Shown piece after piece: positions 46,981-55,488 of a DNA stretch of 64,000 bases. Made by a program: the position numbers and the translations under genes. The first letter of the stretch is position 1, and every line of letters begins with the position of its first letter. The DNA comes from Erythrobacteraceae bacterium Alg239-R51 (lineage in GTDB: Bacteria; Pseudomonadota; Alphaproteobacteria; Sphingomonadales; Sphingomonadaceae), in contig CAMZOI010000001.1 of the NCBI GenBank assembly GCA_947331495.1, forward strand, positions 558,001-622,000, in the 5' to 3' direction. Under the pieces are notes generated by a model. That model saw only the letters and a list, made by a program, of their open reading frames with translations, ran no database searches and was not told the DNA's origin.

Positions 46981-49900
46981 CTAGGCTTCCAGATCGGTGG
47001 ATTTAATCGGCCAGAGCATCGCCTGAACCTGATCGAATTCGTACTCCGGGTGTATTCCCGGAAATACTTTGGGGAACAGCGAATGAACTGTCCGCAGAGT
47101 GGGGGCATCGTGCGATGGGCGCGCCGGATTGGGATGCAGGCTCAACAAGTTCACCGTTCCGCTTTCCTCGCTGAAACGCGCTAGGAAGGCCGGCAAGCTC
47201 TCACCCTTCCTGATGGTCTGCTGTGACGCCAGACCGGGGTCTCCGTCATCCTCCTTGCCATAGGACGGACGGTCGCCTTCGATGAACCACGTCATCATCA
47301 TCGCACGGCCCAGGAACCGCGCCATGTCACGTTCGAGCTCAGCATGGTTTTTAGCAGGGTCCTGGCTCGGGATTCGGTCTTCCTGTTCGTAAAGTATCAC
47401 CCGCTTCAACGAGGCGAGCTGCGTAAACAACTGCGCCAGCACATTGCCGGCAGCATCGAAGCAATCGAGCTGATCGCGCGTCAGTCCTAGCACCGCAGTG
47501 GACCCCGATCCTCCCAGCTTGACGGTGCGGTCCCGTCCCGATGGGGCAAGCGGCAGGAAGGTTTCGATAACACTCTCGACAAATTCCTGTCCCTTGCCAC
47601 TCGCGCGCCGCAGGCCGTGAGCCATGGTACCGCTGGAGCCGAGCAGGTTGACCAGCATTGGCAGCCCGTCGACCTGTTCCATTGCCGATAGCCGCTCTGC
47701 CAAGGGAAGCATCTTGAACTCCTTGGTCCAGCGTCGCGCAGGCGCAAGGCCGGATTGGATAACGCCGGCGAAGGGTTTCACCAGGCTGCTGCATACGAGG
47801 AACGGCCGGTTGTCATCTAGCCCCAGAGCTGCGCCAGTCGCAGCGCCGAAACGATTGGTGACGAGCATGAGGCGCGGTTCGTCAGGCAAGTCGTCAGGCG
47901 TGGCATGGGCGACTGCTTCGAGCAGCCTTGCTGCCATATTCTCTCGCGCCTCGCGGGGGCCATACTCCTCGAAATATGCGGTCTGCACGAAGCGATCGCG
48001 CGCCCTGAGGTAGTCAGGGTCTTCGAGCCGAAAACCATCGAACCCGTTGCGTGCTGCGAACCGCCGGGCGGCGAAATCGCAATAGGCGGCGCGCAGCGCG
48101 ACCATCGAAAGCCAAAGCACCTCGCGATCATCGGACAGGAAGACGCCCTTGGCACGCCAGTTGGCGCTCAGTGCGACGGCAAGGGCTTGCGCGGCCTGGG
48201 CGAAGCGATCGGCGTCGATCCGATTGGCGGCTGTATCGCTCTCCAGGATGCGTGAGGCCGATGTGAAGAACGCCTTACGCGCCCGTTTCAGCCAGCTGTT
48301 CAATTCCGTGTGCCGCTCGCCCTTCAGCCGATCATCCATCCCCAGAAGGTTCGCAACATCTATAAAATCATTTACCCTCGTTGGGGTGAAATCGCACTGG
48401 TTCTCGGACAGGAAGTCGAGAATGGAAGCCTGCCTCGCGCGCGATGCTGCGGCCAATGCTTCGAATTGCGAGCGCCCGTCCTGATCGACCGCTTGTGCGA
48501 CAGGAAATCTGGCAAGCTTTTGCTGCCAGAAGACAGAGGTGCGCAGCGCCATGAAAGCAATCTCGCCTGCATGGTCAGGGACATCGGCCATTCCCGATTG
48601 CATTGCGTTGAAAAGCGGGTGGAGAAACTGGCGTTCCGCTCTCTCGACACAGCTTTGCAGCCTTTCGAAATCGGGATCGGATTGCGCATGCGGCAGGCAG
48701 CGTCCGGCAAGCGAATCCGCCGTCCTGCGTAGCGATCGCAGGTAAGCTAGCCTGTTCTCCGGCGCGAGTGGCTCAGGTTTGATCGCGGTGAGCCGGATAA
48801 GTGCTTCCTCGCGGCAATTCTCCTTATGCAGGAGCCCGATCTTGTCGAGCCAGTCACCCTTGGCCGCCGTTCCGCCGTGTTCGGCAAGAAACCGTGCGAG
48901 GTCGCGCACCACGGGAGAATAAGATCCCTGTTTGCGCAGCATCGTAACGAAAGTATTGCGCGCGGGAGTGTCCATCTGGCCGTATCCGAAGCGCCGCATG
49001 TAACGCTGTACCGTTGCCTCCAGCCGACCGATATCCTCCGGACGGTTCTTGTCATAGTTCCACCGCTTGGCGTTGCCGCGCTGAAGAAATTTGGCGTCGA
49101 CCAGTATGCGCATCGCTGCCTCGCCCAGCCGATGTTGCAGCTCGATGTTCTGTGGCTCGGTGAGATCAGAATATCTGCCAAGCGTCAGCGCGCGATCGGC
49201 AATGTCTTCCATTATGGCTGCCAGGCTTTCAAGGTCATCCGTTCTGGTCAGACAGGCGAGCGCAGTCCACGACAGCGCGTGATGCGCAACGTCCTTCGTG
49301 TCTCGACGAAAGTCGGTAACATTGTCCTCGATCGCGTCCCGCAGCCTGCTGTAGGCCCGCGAGAGATTTTCATCCTCATGGCCCTTTGCATGAAGGATGA
49401 CCCGGCGGCTTTCTTCCTTGAGGATCACCCGGACTGGCCCGCCCGTATCCTCGCTGTCGAACTGGATATTGGGTGACTGCTTCAGATCGCCGACCCGAAT
49501 GTCCAGCCCGGTCCGCGCGAGATCGTCTTCGGTCAATCCGAACCGGAAAGGAGCGAGCAAGGTCGCGCCTTGCTCGAAGCCTTGCGGGCCGTATCCGAGC
49601 GCCCGCTTGAGTTCCTCCATTGCATTCGAGGGAATTTCCGACGAGGTCTCACCCGTGCCTTTGGGGGCGGTTGTGAGCTCGATCAGTCGGCTTCTGAACG
49701 CGCCGGGATCGGCAAAATCCTCATCGAGGATGCCGCCGGACACTTGCAAAAAGTGGCGCAGGCGCAGGTCGATGGAGCCGGCCAGGCGCTGATCGAAATC
49801 CTCGTTTTGCAGAATACCCGATCCCGAAAGGGCATAAGACGCAGTCAACACGCCAAAAGCCAACGCGGTCTGGATCAACAGCAGGTGATAATCCGAGGTC

Positions 49901-51243
49901 TTGCCTGGAGCGAAGGTGAGATTGACGAATTCCCGGCCCGTCCGTTCTGCCGCTTCCGTAGAATTCCGGCCGCGCTTGAGACTCCATTCCTCGGCCTTAG
50001 AGGGGCGCGGTAGGTCGCGCACGGCGAGCATCGCCTGCCACAGCGCATCATTCCCGATCTCTTCGTCATCCAGCCAGCTCTCGATCCGCTTGCCCACCAG
50101 GTCCCAGGCGGCATCGCGACTGAGAAATGTCACCTCCTGAGGCCGCGCCAGAGCCGAGAGCAGCGGCGAGGTCGCTTTCGGCGGATAGCCGAACATCACG
50201 AACTTGGAGCTTACGGCGATCGGCGCGCGGGATTGTAGCAGGGGACTGGCCGCATCATCGTTTGACCGCGTTGCCCGACCCAGCAGCGTGTCTACCGCAG
50301 CCCTTACCCTGCCACGCGCTTCGGGCAGGCTTGCAGGTGGCAATTCCTGCAAGTCGAGCGCCAGCAGCACGCGGTTATTATCTGGCAGTTTCTGGAGCCA
50401 CTGCTCAACATCGGCATTAAAGGCCTTGATCAGCAGCTTTTCATTGAAATCCTGGGGCCATGCATTCGGCCTGGTTTCGGCATCGTCCTTGGCCAACCGC
50501 TCTGGATGCGAAAGCGGGTTTTCGCCAAAGCGTGTATACGTATATGCGCGCAGGACACGATCGCGAAACCGGACGATCAACTTGGGGACGAAGCGTTCAA
50601 TGACATTATAGACCAGCGCCGCGATCAGCGCCCCGTACATGAGAATGGCAATCGCCAGTTCGGCCCCAGGAATCACGGGCCTGATCCATTCCGCCAATGC
50701 GTCGGCCCATGCCTGCAGTGAAAACTGCGACAGGATATCGCTTGCAAGGATGAGCGCGGCTGCCAGCCCGCTGAGAACCTTCAGACCGATGTGAAAAGGC
50801 ACGTCGGCATCGCTGCCCGGTGTCACGCACCGTTTGTAAAAAGCGTCGAACAGGCGAAAGCGCGGGGCTCGCAAACCTTTTTCACGCGCCTGCTGCTCCA
50901 AATTTTCGCGCATGCTGTGAAGCGTCTTTGCCCACGCATCGATATGCTGTGTTTCGCTAGCCAGCTCGCCAGCCATTTCGAGCGCGCCGTGGGCGGCAAT
51001 AATGTCCTCGTTCTGCTTTGCGTTAAACGCATCGAATGACCACATGAGCAGTTCGGATTTGCCCGCCAAGCCACTGCCGCTGATAAGCAGGATGTTGTCT
51101 TCGATCAGCTTTGCCTCGTCCGGCTTTAACTCGCTCTTCCCGGTCAGTGCGGTCAGGAATCTCTCGTCATCCGGGCGCCCGACGTAGATGCGGCTTTTGT
51201 GTCCCGCCGTGATTTGCCGTGACTGCCCGCCAACTGCACGCAT
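46981..51243 (-). CDS. Giant P-loop NTPase with two membrane helices (KAP-like layout)
   Basis: Protein of 1,420 residues that matches no family I can name from sequence alone. Residues 46-66 hold a Walker A loop (NILLISGSGLAGKSELLMW). Two hydrophobic segments follow at about 153-175 and 192-215, then a Walker B-like strand RVLLALDLQEL at 291-301. Membrane helices between the Walker motifs are the hallmark of KAP P-loop ATPases (Kidins220, PifA), so I infer a KAP-like NTPase anchored in the inner membrane. The remaining 1,000 residues are mostly helical and lack recognisable motifs. It starts directly after the NYN gene stop, as the last gene of a three-gene operon. A STAND-type sensor is the alternative. 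Confidence 0.8.
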   Translation of the reverse strand: MRAVGGQSRQITAGHKSRIYVGRPDDERFLTALTGKSELKPDEAKLIEDNILLISGSGLAGKSELLMWSFDAFNAKQNEDIIAAHGALEMAGELASETQHIDAWAKTLHSMRENLEQQAREKGLRAPRFRLFDAFYKRCVTPGSDADVPFHIGLKVLSGLAAALILASDILSQFSLQAWADALAEWIRPVIPGAELAIAILMYGALIAALVYNVIERFVPKLIVRFRDRVLRAYTYTRFGENPLSHPERLAKDDAETRPNAWPQDFNEKLLIKAFNADVEQWLQKLPDNNRVLLALDLQELPPASLPEARGRVRAAVDTLLGRATRSNDDAASPLLQSRAPIAVSSKFVMFGYPPKATSPLLSALARPQEVTFLSRDAAWDLVGKRIESWLDDEEIGNDALWQAMLAVRDLPRPSKAEEWSLKRGRNSTEAAERTGREFVNLTFAPGKTSDYHLLLIQTALAFGVLTASYALSGSGILQNEDFDQRLAGSIDLRLRHFLQVSGGILDEDFADPGAFRSRLIELTTAPKGTGETSSEIPSNAMEELKRALGYGPQGFEQGATLLAPFRFGLTEDDLARTGLDIRVGDLKQSPNIQFDSEDTGGPVRVILKEESRRVILHAKGHEDENLSRAYSRLRDAIEDNVTDFRRDTKDVAHHALSWTALACLTRTDDLESLAAIMEDIADRALTLGRYSDLTEPQNIELQHRLGEAAMRILVDAKFLQRGNAKRWNYDKNRPEDIGRLEATVQRYMRRFGYGQMDTPARNTFVTMLRKQGSYSPVVRDLARFLAEHGGTAAKGDWLDKIGLLHKENCREEALIRLTAIKPEPLAPENRLAYLRSLRRTADSLAGRCLPHAQSDPDFERLQSCVERAERQFLHPLFNAMQSGMADVPDHAGEIAFMALRTSVFWQQKLARFPVAQAVDQDGRSQFEALAAASRARQASILDFLSENQCDFTPTRVNDFIDVANLLGMDDRLKGERHTELNSWLKRARKAFFTSASRILESDTAANRIDADRFAQAAQALAVALSANWRAKGVFLSDDREVLWLSMVALRAAYCDFAARRFAARNGFDGFRLEDPDYLRARDRFVQTAYFEEYGPREARENMAARLLEAVAHATPDDLPDEPRLMLVTNRFGAATGAALGLDDNRPFLVCSSLVKPFAGVIQSGLAPARRWTKEFKMLPLAERLSAMEQVDGLPMLVNLLGSSGTMAHGLRRASGKGQEFVESVIETFLPLAPSGRDRTVKLGGSGSTAVLGLTRDQLDCFDAAGNVLAQLFTQLASLKRVILYEQEDRIPSQDPAKNHAELERDMARFLGRAMMMTWFIEGDRPSYGKEDDGDPGLASQQTIRKGESLPAFLARFSEESGTVNLLSLHPNPARPSHDAPTLRTVHSLFPKVFPGIHPEYEFDQVQAMLWPIKSTDLEA

Positions 51244-51873
51244 TCAGCTCTCCTTGGGAAAATAGTTTCGTCCATCGATGCAGCGATCGTATATGCACTT
51301 GTCAAAGCGGAGCCATTGCGTCCCCCTGATCCCGCGGTCGAAGTCCGCATCCGGGCCAGTAACAAAGGCGCTTGCGAGCTTGATCTGAGTGCTTCTGATC
51401 TTCCCGATTGCTTCGACTTCGCTGACGACTTCATTCAAGTCCTGGTCCTGCGAGTAGATGATGGCTGCATCGAGCTCTTCGCGACGGGCTAGACGCACCA
51501 GATCGAGGGCAATTCGGATGTCGATGCCCTTTTCCTCCGCTTGCATGATCATTTCGACGTCGCCTTCCTCGTCGAAGATGCGCCGTTTGCGATAGCGGAG
51601 GGGGCGGGTCGTCACTTCTACGCCGTCGCGCTCCATCGCCTGTGTCTTGTTGCACCAAAAGGCGTGCCAGCGCGGTTGGCGGCGCGCCGAGGGCATGCCG
51701 GTGTAGAACCGCACCGCTCCCGGCCGGAAGCCCGCGACCTCGCACATCTCCCGATGCAGCGCGACAGGATCGAAATTGGGGATACGATGACCAAGCAGAC
51801 GCTTGGCCTGCATGAAGAGATTCTGCCCGTCGATAAAACCCACCGCGGTCGGCTGGTCCACTGCATCTTTCAC
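51244..51873 (-). CDS. NYN-domain (PIN-like) nuclease
   Basis: Protein of 209 residues with a NYN/LabA-like fold. The acidic positions expected of the metal site are in VGFIDGQNLF, in KGIDIRIALDLVRLA and in AIIYSQDQDLNEVVSEVEA. Such domains cut RNA in many toxin, RNA-processing and defence contexts. The ATG overlaps the end of the TraG-like gene by 4 bp, and the stop abuts the start of the giant P-loop gene, so all three are translated as a unit. No antitoxin-like partner is visible. Confidence 0.88.
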   Translation of the reverse strand: MKDAVDQPTAVGFIDGQNLFMQAKRLLGHRIPNFDPVALHREMCEVAGFRPGAVRFYTGMPSARRQPRWHAFWCNKTQAMERDGVEVTTRPLRYRKRRIFDEEGDVEMIMQAEEKGIDIRIALDLVRLARREELDAAIIYSQDQDLNEVVSEVEAIGKIRSTQIKLASAFVTGPDADFDRGIRGTQWLRFDKCIYDRCIDGRNYFPKES

Positions 51874-53531
51874 GGTGTCTCGCCGTCGCCTGGATCGGCG
51901 TTCGGGGTGCTTGGCTTTCTGGTTTTATCCTTGTCGACGCGATTGCCAGTTTCGTCATCGTCAGGCGTGAGAAAAGGGTCCGGGATGTTCTCGGGAGGCG
52001 AGAATTCAGGTCCGGACAAATCAAACTTACCGTCCAGCACCTCGCTTGCCGTAGGAGGGCGTCCCTGCGCGGCCTCGGCTCTCTCCCGCGCGCGTATCCG
52101 TTTCAGTTCTGCCAGGCTGCCGCGCCTTGAAGGCTTCTGCGGGGGCTTGATCTCCCGGCGCCGCTGCGGGGCGTCGCCATAGAACCCGTTCTCGTCGAAC
52201 TGGCCAGCAAAGGCGGGGTCCTCAAGATAGTTGGGCTTGCGTGCGATCACCGGCCTGTCCCCCGCTATCGCCAGGACCATTTCGGTAAACTCCAGGTCTT
52301 GCAGGACGCGCCATTCATCGAACCCTGTCAGTTCCCCTCCATCGCGGGCGACCCGCGCATTCGAGAAACCGAAGGCCTGCAACACCTCGCAGTTGTTGAT
52401 CATGGTTTTCCAGTCGTTGGGGTACAACATCTGCAGCTGACTGAGATCCTGCCAAAAGCTCCACGTCCTCAATCCGTATCCACGCAGCAGCGTGATCGCC
52501 TGGCGAAGTTGTTTAAGCGGTCCGAGTTGCGCTGCTTCATCGAGAATGAACAGGGTCGGCAATTCCGGACGCCGCGAGCGCTGGGTGATGGCCGCCATCA
52601 ACACCCCGATCCACAGGCGCAGCAACTTGCCGTGGCTTTCGAGTTTTTCAGGTGGGACCACGATATAGATCGAAATCGGATCGCCCCGAGTTATCGCCTT
52701 GAGATCGATTGTCGAGCGGCCAAGCGTGGCCTGCGCCCCGGCGCTGCGGAGGAAATCCGTGTGCGATTGCGCGGTCGACAGTATCGAAGCCCAGACCTTC
52801 CCCTCGGCGGTCGACTTGATTGAGCCGCCCTGCCGGACAGGGGGAAGCGAGCTCTTGACGATTTCCTTGAAGGTGAAATCCATATCTTCGGCAGTCTGAT
52901 TGAGCAGGTAGTGCATCTCCTGCAGGTTGCGCAGAACGGGAGGCCTCCCGGAGGCAACAAAGAGTAGCATGGTCGTAATGAGCGAATACGCACGGCTGTC
53001 CCAGAACGGGTCCTGCGTGTGCTGCTTCGTCACTATCAGCTCGGCGAGTTGCGCTGCGCTGTCGATTGCCTCTGGAGATCGCGGATCGATCAGGTCGAGC
53101 GGGTTGAGCGCCCCTGTCTCCTCACCGGTGACACCGAAGGGATCGAGCAACAGCACCTCTTGACCCAGCTCGCGACGACGGCGTGCGGTGACCTGATAGT
53201 TTTCGCCTTTGGGGTCGATGACGATGATCGGCCCTCGATACCTTAGGAGAGCAGGAATGATGCAGCCCACACCTTTCCCCGCTCCTGTCCGAGCAAGCGT
53301 GATGAGATGCCCGTCTCCAGTATGCAGGATCGGTTCGAGCATGTCCTCGTCGGCGTTTTCGTCCTCCACCGCCTCACCAAAGCGGAAGCCCATTACTGGC
53401 CTGTGGGCTTCTTCCTCCAGCGAATAGCCGATGAGCAGGCCATCCGGAGCAAGCTTAGCGGGAAGTGTCGACCCGTCCCCATCAACACCGTCCGCCCTTG
53501 CAGACAAGTTTTTACCTCGAACTCCTGCCAA
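51870..53531 (-). CDS. VirD4/TraG-like ATPase without membrane anchor
   Basis: A 553-residue ATPase of the type IV coupling protein family. Walker A is in LARTGAGKGVGCIIPAL (residues 79-95), the family motif VIDPKGE at 104-110, Walker B LFILDEAAQLG at 327-337, and the C-terminal WSFWQDLSQLQMLYPNDW at 357-374. The two N-terminal membrane helices of VirD4/TraD are absent. The C-terminal 90 residues are charged and disordered. The start is a TTG at 53531 behind GGAGGGGCAACAC. No relaxase, VirB or pilus genes lie nearby, so a conjugative role is unlikely. Confidence 0.9.
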   Translation of the reverse strand: MAGVRGKNLSARADGVDGDGSTLPAKLAPDGLLIGYSLEEEAHRPVMGFRFGEAVEDENADEDMLEPILHTGDGHLITLARTGAGKGVGCIIPALLRYRGPIIVIDPKGENYQVTARRRRELGQEVLLLDPFGVTGEETGALNPLDLIDPRSPEAIDSAAQLAELIVTKQHTQDPFWDSRAYSLITTMLLFVASGRPPVLRNLQEMHYLLNQTAEDMDFTFKEIVKSSLPPVRQGGSIKSTAEGKVWASILSTAQSHTDFLRSAGAQATLGRSTIDLKAITRGDPISIYIVVPPEKLESHGKLLRLWIGVLMAAITQRSRRPELPTLFILDEAAQLGPLKQLRQAITLLRGYGLRTWSFWQDLSQLQMLYPNDWKTMINNCEVLQAFGFSNARVARDGGELTGFDEWRVLQDLEFTEMVLAIAGDRPVIARKPNYLEDPAFAGQFDENGFYGDAPQRRREIKPPQKPSRRGSLAELKRIRARERAEAAQGRPPTASEVLDGKFDLSGPEFSPPENIPDPFLTPDDDETGNRVDKDKTRKPSTPNADPGDGETP

Positions 53532-53675
53532 GTGTTGCCCCTCCGAGCACCTTTTTCACCGAAATCAGCAATCTTTTGAGCTTATTGGTAACGCTCAAGC
53601 AAGCTTTGTCAAAGCAAACTGCCTAAGCTTGCCGAGTGATGCTGACACGTAGTTATCGACCAACGAACCTCGCAG

Positions 53676-53960
53676 CTAGAGCCAAATTCTGCCGCGCGCG
53701 TCGCTCGCTATCTCGAGTTGGCTCGGGTCAACGATTTTCCGATGAATGAAGCTGGCTCTGCCAGGAATCTCGCAGCTGGAAATCAGGTCACCCATTTTCA
53801 GCGCATCGAGATCGAAGCCTCTCAGCGTGCTGTCGATGCCCAGATCAAAGAGAGCCCGTTCTCGCAAGCGCTACTGTCAATCGAGCAACAAAGGGATTGC
53901 CCAAATCAGCTTTTGATTCAGCGGCCGCCTAGAACCTATCTTGCCCGGAAGGTCCAACGC
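53676..53960 (-). pseudogene. Decayed tyrosine recombinase fragment
   Basis: The minus strand reads LRERALFDLGIDSTLRGFDL, then a stretch ending SQLEIASDARGRIWL. This follows the pattern of phage-type integrases common in sphingomonads (ALF-x-LAIDSKLRGCDL ... QFEIT). Upstream, the related part reads LIWAIPLLLD and is broken by stop codons. Only about 80 codons remain and the catalytic Arg/His/Tyr region is lost. It marks mobile-element debris beside the three-gene operon. Confidence 0.6.
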
Positions 53961-54226
53961 AGCCGGTTCCGAGCAGCCGGTCACAGTTTGATGAAGTCAA
54001 TGTCATTCTCCCTGGCCGGGACGGTCTAAGAAAATGTCCGCTCTCAGGAGCTGAATTCTCGGATCGCTATGTCTTTGATTGGGGCGCATTGCAGACCGGC
54101 AGAGTATGGGCCGAAAGCGGAAAGTCTCATATTTGAGGTTGCGAGGGCCAAAGCGGACATTTCGTTGTGGAGATGTCAGCTTGGCATGCATGAGATTTAA
54201 TCAGTCCAACCATCCCGTAAGCACTA
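53961..54226. other. Mobile-element debris without an intact gene
   Basis: Contains a minus-strand fragment PGRENDIDFIKL before a stop near 53990, resembling the end of an unrelated element protein, and degenerate TGTCCGCT / AAAGCGGACATT inverted words at 54034-54040 and 54151-54165. A decayed copy of the dispersed repeat core lies at 54105-54122. No open gene is supported. Confidence 0.45.
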
Positions 54227-54724
54227 TCAAGCCGTATCTTGCTTTCGCCAGCCATCGATCATGCGGTTGTTCTTCAGCAAATCGGCGACCCAGCGCGCAG
54301 AATACGTCGGAACGGTCACCCGTCGCCCTGCCGCAAAGGTCAGCGTCCCTGACGTTTTCAAGCGGCCATCCTTCGTCCAGCGTAGACGTTCCTGGTTGGA
54401 AATTTCCAACGCCTTGCAGATCTCTTTCGGTGTCAGCGCACGAGTGGCGATTGCATCGAGAATGTCGGCGCTTTCTTCCAGACGCCTTGCGATTCCCTGC
54501 TTGCCCTCCGCGTTGTCGAAAGAGATCACGATCGCGTTCTTGATCCATCGGACACGTTCTTGTCCGCTCAGATGCTTTCGTAGCGCCAAGCGCGCCTGCT
54601 TCCGGCGCAGCCTGAGACTAGGAATACGCGCCAGCAACGCCTCCAAATCTAGCGTGGCGGTATGATTGCGCTCACACCAGGTGGTAGCCGAAAGAAGGGT
54701 CTCTTGGCTCACAAAATGGTTCAT
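54227..54724 (-). CDS. Orphan protein, possible DNA-binding
   Basis: Encodes 165 residues from the ATG at 54724 (MNHFVSQETLLSATTWCERN). The middle is basic and helical (RLRRKQARLALRKHLSGQER). The end has a helix-turn-helix-like pattern ALTPKEICKALEISNQERLR followed by WTKDGRLKTSG, reminiscent of excisionase or MerR-type DNA binders. No family is recognised with confidence. It lies beside the decayed recombinase, so an island-associated regulator is a reasonable guess. Confidence 0.6.
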   Translation of the reverse strand: MNHFVSQETLLSATTWCERNHTATLDLEALLARIPSLRLRRKQARLALRKHLSGQERVRWIKNAIVISFDNAEGKQGIARRLEESADILDAIATRALTPKEICKALEISNQERLRWTKDGRLKTSGTLTFAAGRRVTVPTYSARWVADLLKNNRMIDGWRKQDTA

Positions 54725-54790
54725 CGTCTCGCCCCCCGAAAGGTGCGCGTTCCTTTGCCAGCTGGGCCAGTCACAGTTAGAGTCGGCTTC

Positions 54791-54982
54791 ATGCCCAGTA
54801 TAAGTTTTGACGACACGCAATCACCGTGTCGGAGTATTTGTAAGCTGTCGGATGACGAGGAGGTCTGCATGGGCTGTGGTCGAACACGGCATGAGATCGC
54901 GCGCTGGTCGAGCATGTCGTGCGACGAGAAACGTTCCGCAAACCGGGCGGCAGCGCGGCGACTAGACGAAGGCTTTATCTGA
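54791..54982 (+). CDS. DUF1289 family protein
   Basis: A 63-residue protein with the family pattern SPCRSICKLSDDEEVCMGCG and RTRHEIARWSSMS, giving four cysteines that may bind an Fe-S cluster or zinc. The ATG at 54791 is the nearest start. It is coupled to cobU by a one-base TGATG overlap. Function unknown. Confidence 0.85.
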   Translation: MPSISFDDTQSPCRSICKLSDDEEVCMGCGRTRHEIARWSSMSCDEKRSANRAAARRLDEGFI

Positions 54983-55488
54983 TGGCTTCTGTTCACCTCA
55001 TCCTCGGGGGCGCTCGTTCGGGCAAAAGCCGGCACGCTCTTGGGGCGAGCAAGCGATTGCAGGGACCGCACAGATTCATCGCCACTGCACAGGCGTATGA
55101 TTCCGAAATGAAAGAACGAATTCAAAAACATCGCGAAGAGCGTGAAAGTGATTGGCGGACGGTCGAGGCACCAATCGAGCTTGCGCATACGATCGCTTCG
55201 CTGGACGACGGAACGATACTTGTCGACTGCTGCACTCTGTGGCTATCGAACGTGATATTAGCAGAGCGCGATGTCGGCAGCGACACCACAGCTCTGATCG
55301 ACAGCATCACATGCGCAACAGCGGATATCGTGCTTGTCAGTAACGAGGTCGGGTCGGGGATCGTCCCCGAGACAAAGCTCGGCCGAGACTTCCGCGATGA
55401 GCAGGGAAGACTGAACCAGCGGCTCGCCGAAATCGCGGACACGGTCGAGCTTGTGGTCGCCGGGATACCGTTGCGGCTCAAGGGTTGA
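54982..55488 (+). CDS. cobU: Adenosylcobinamide kinase / guanylyltransferase
   Basis: Bifunctional CobU/CobP of 168 residues, which phosphorylates adenosylcobinamide and attaches GMP for nucleotide-loop assembly. Motifs: LGGARSGKSRHAL (P-loop), RFIATAQAYDSEMKERIQKH with the guanylyl-accepting His, LVDCCTLWLSNVI and VSNEVGSGIVP. It runs opposite to the large cobalamin operon and its end overlaps the cobC stop region by 11 bp. Confidence 0.95.
   Translation: MASVHLILGGARSGKSRHALGASKRLQGPHRFIATAQAYDSEMKERIQKHREERESDWRTVEAPIELAHTIASLDDGTILVDCCTLWLSNVILAERDVGSDTTALIDSITCATADIVLVSNEVGSGIVPETKLGRDFRDEQGRLNQRLAEIADTVELVVAGIPLRLKG

Noticed and set aside
51870..53531. TraG-like gene as part of a conjugative element
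   Set aside because: No relaxase, mating-pair or pilus genes in the window and the membrane anchor is missing.
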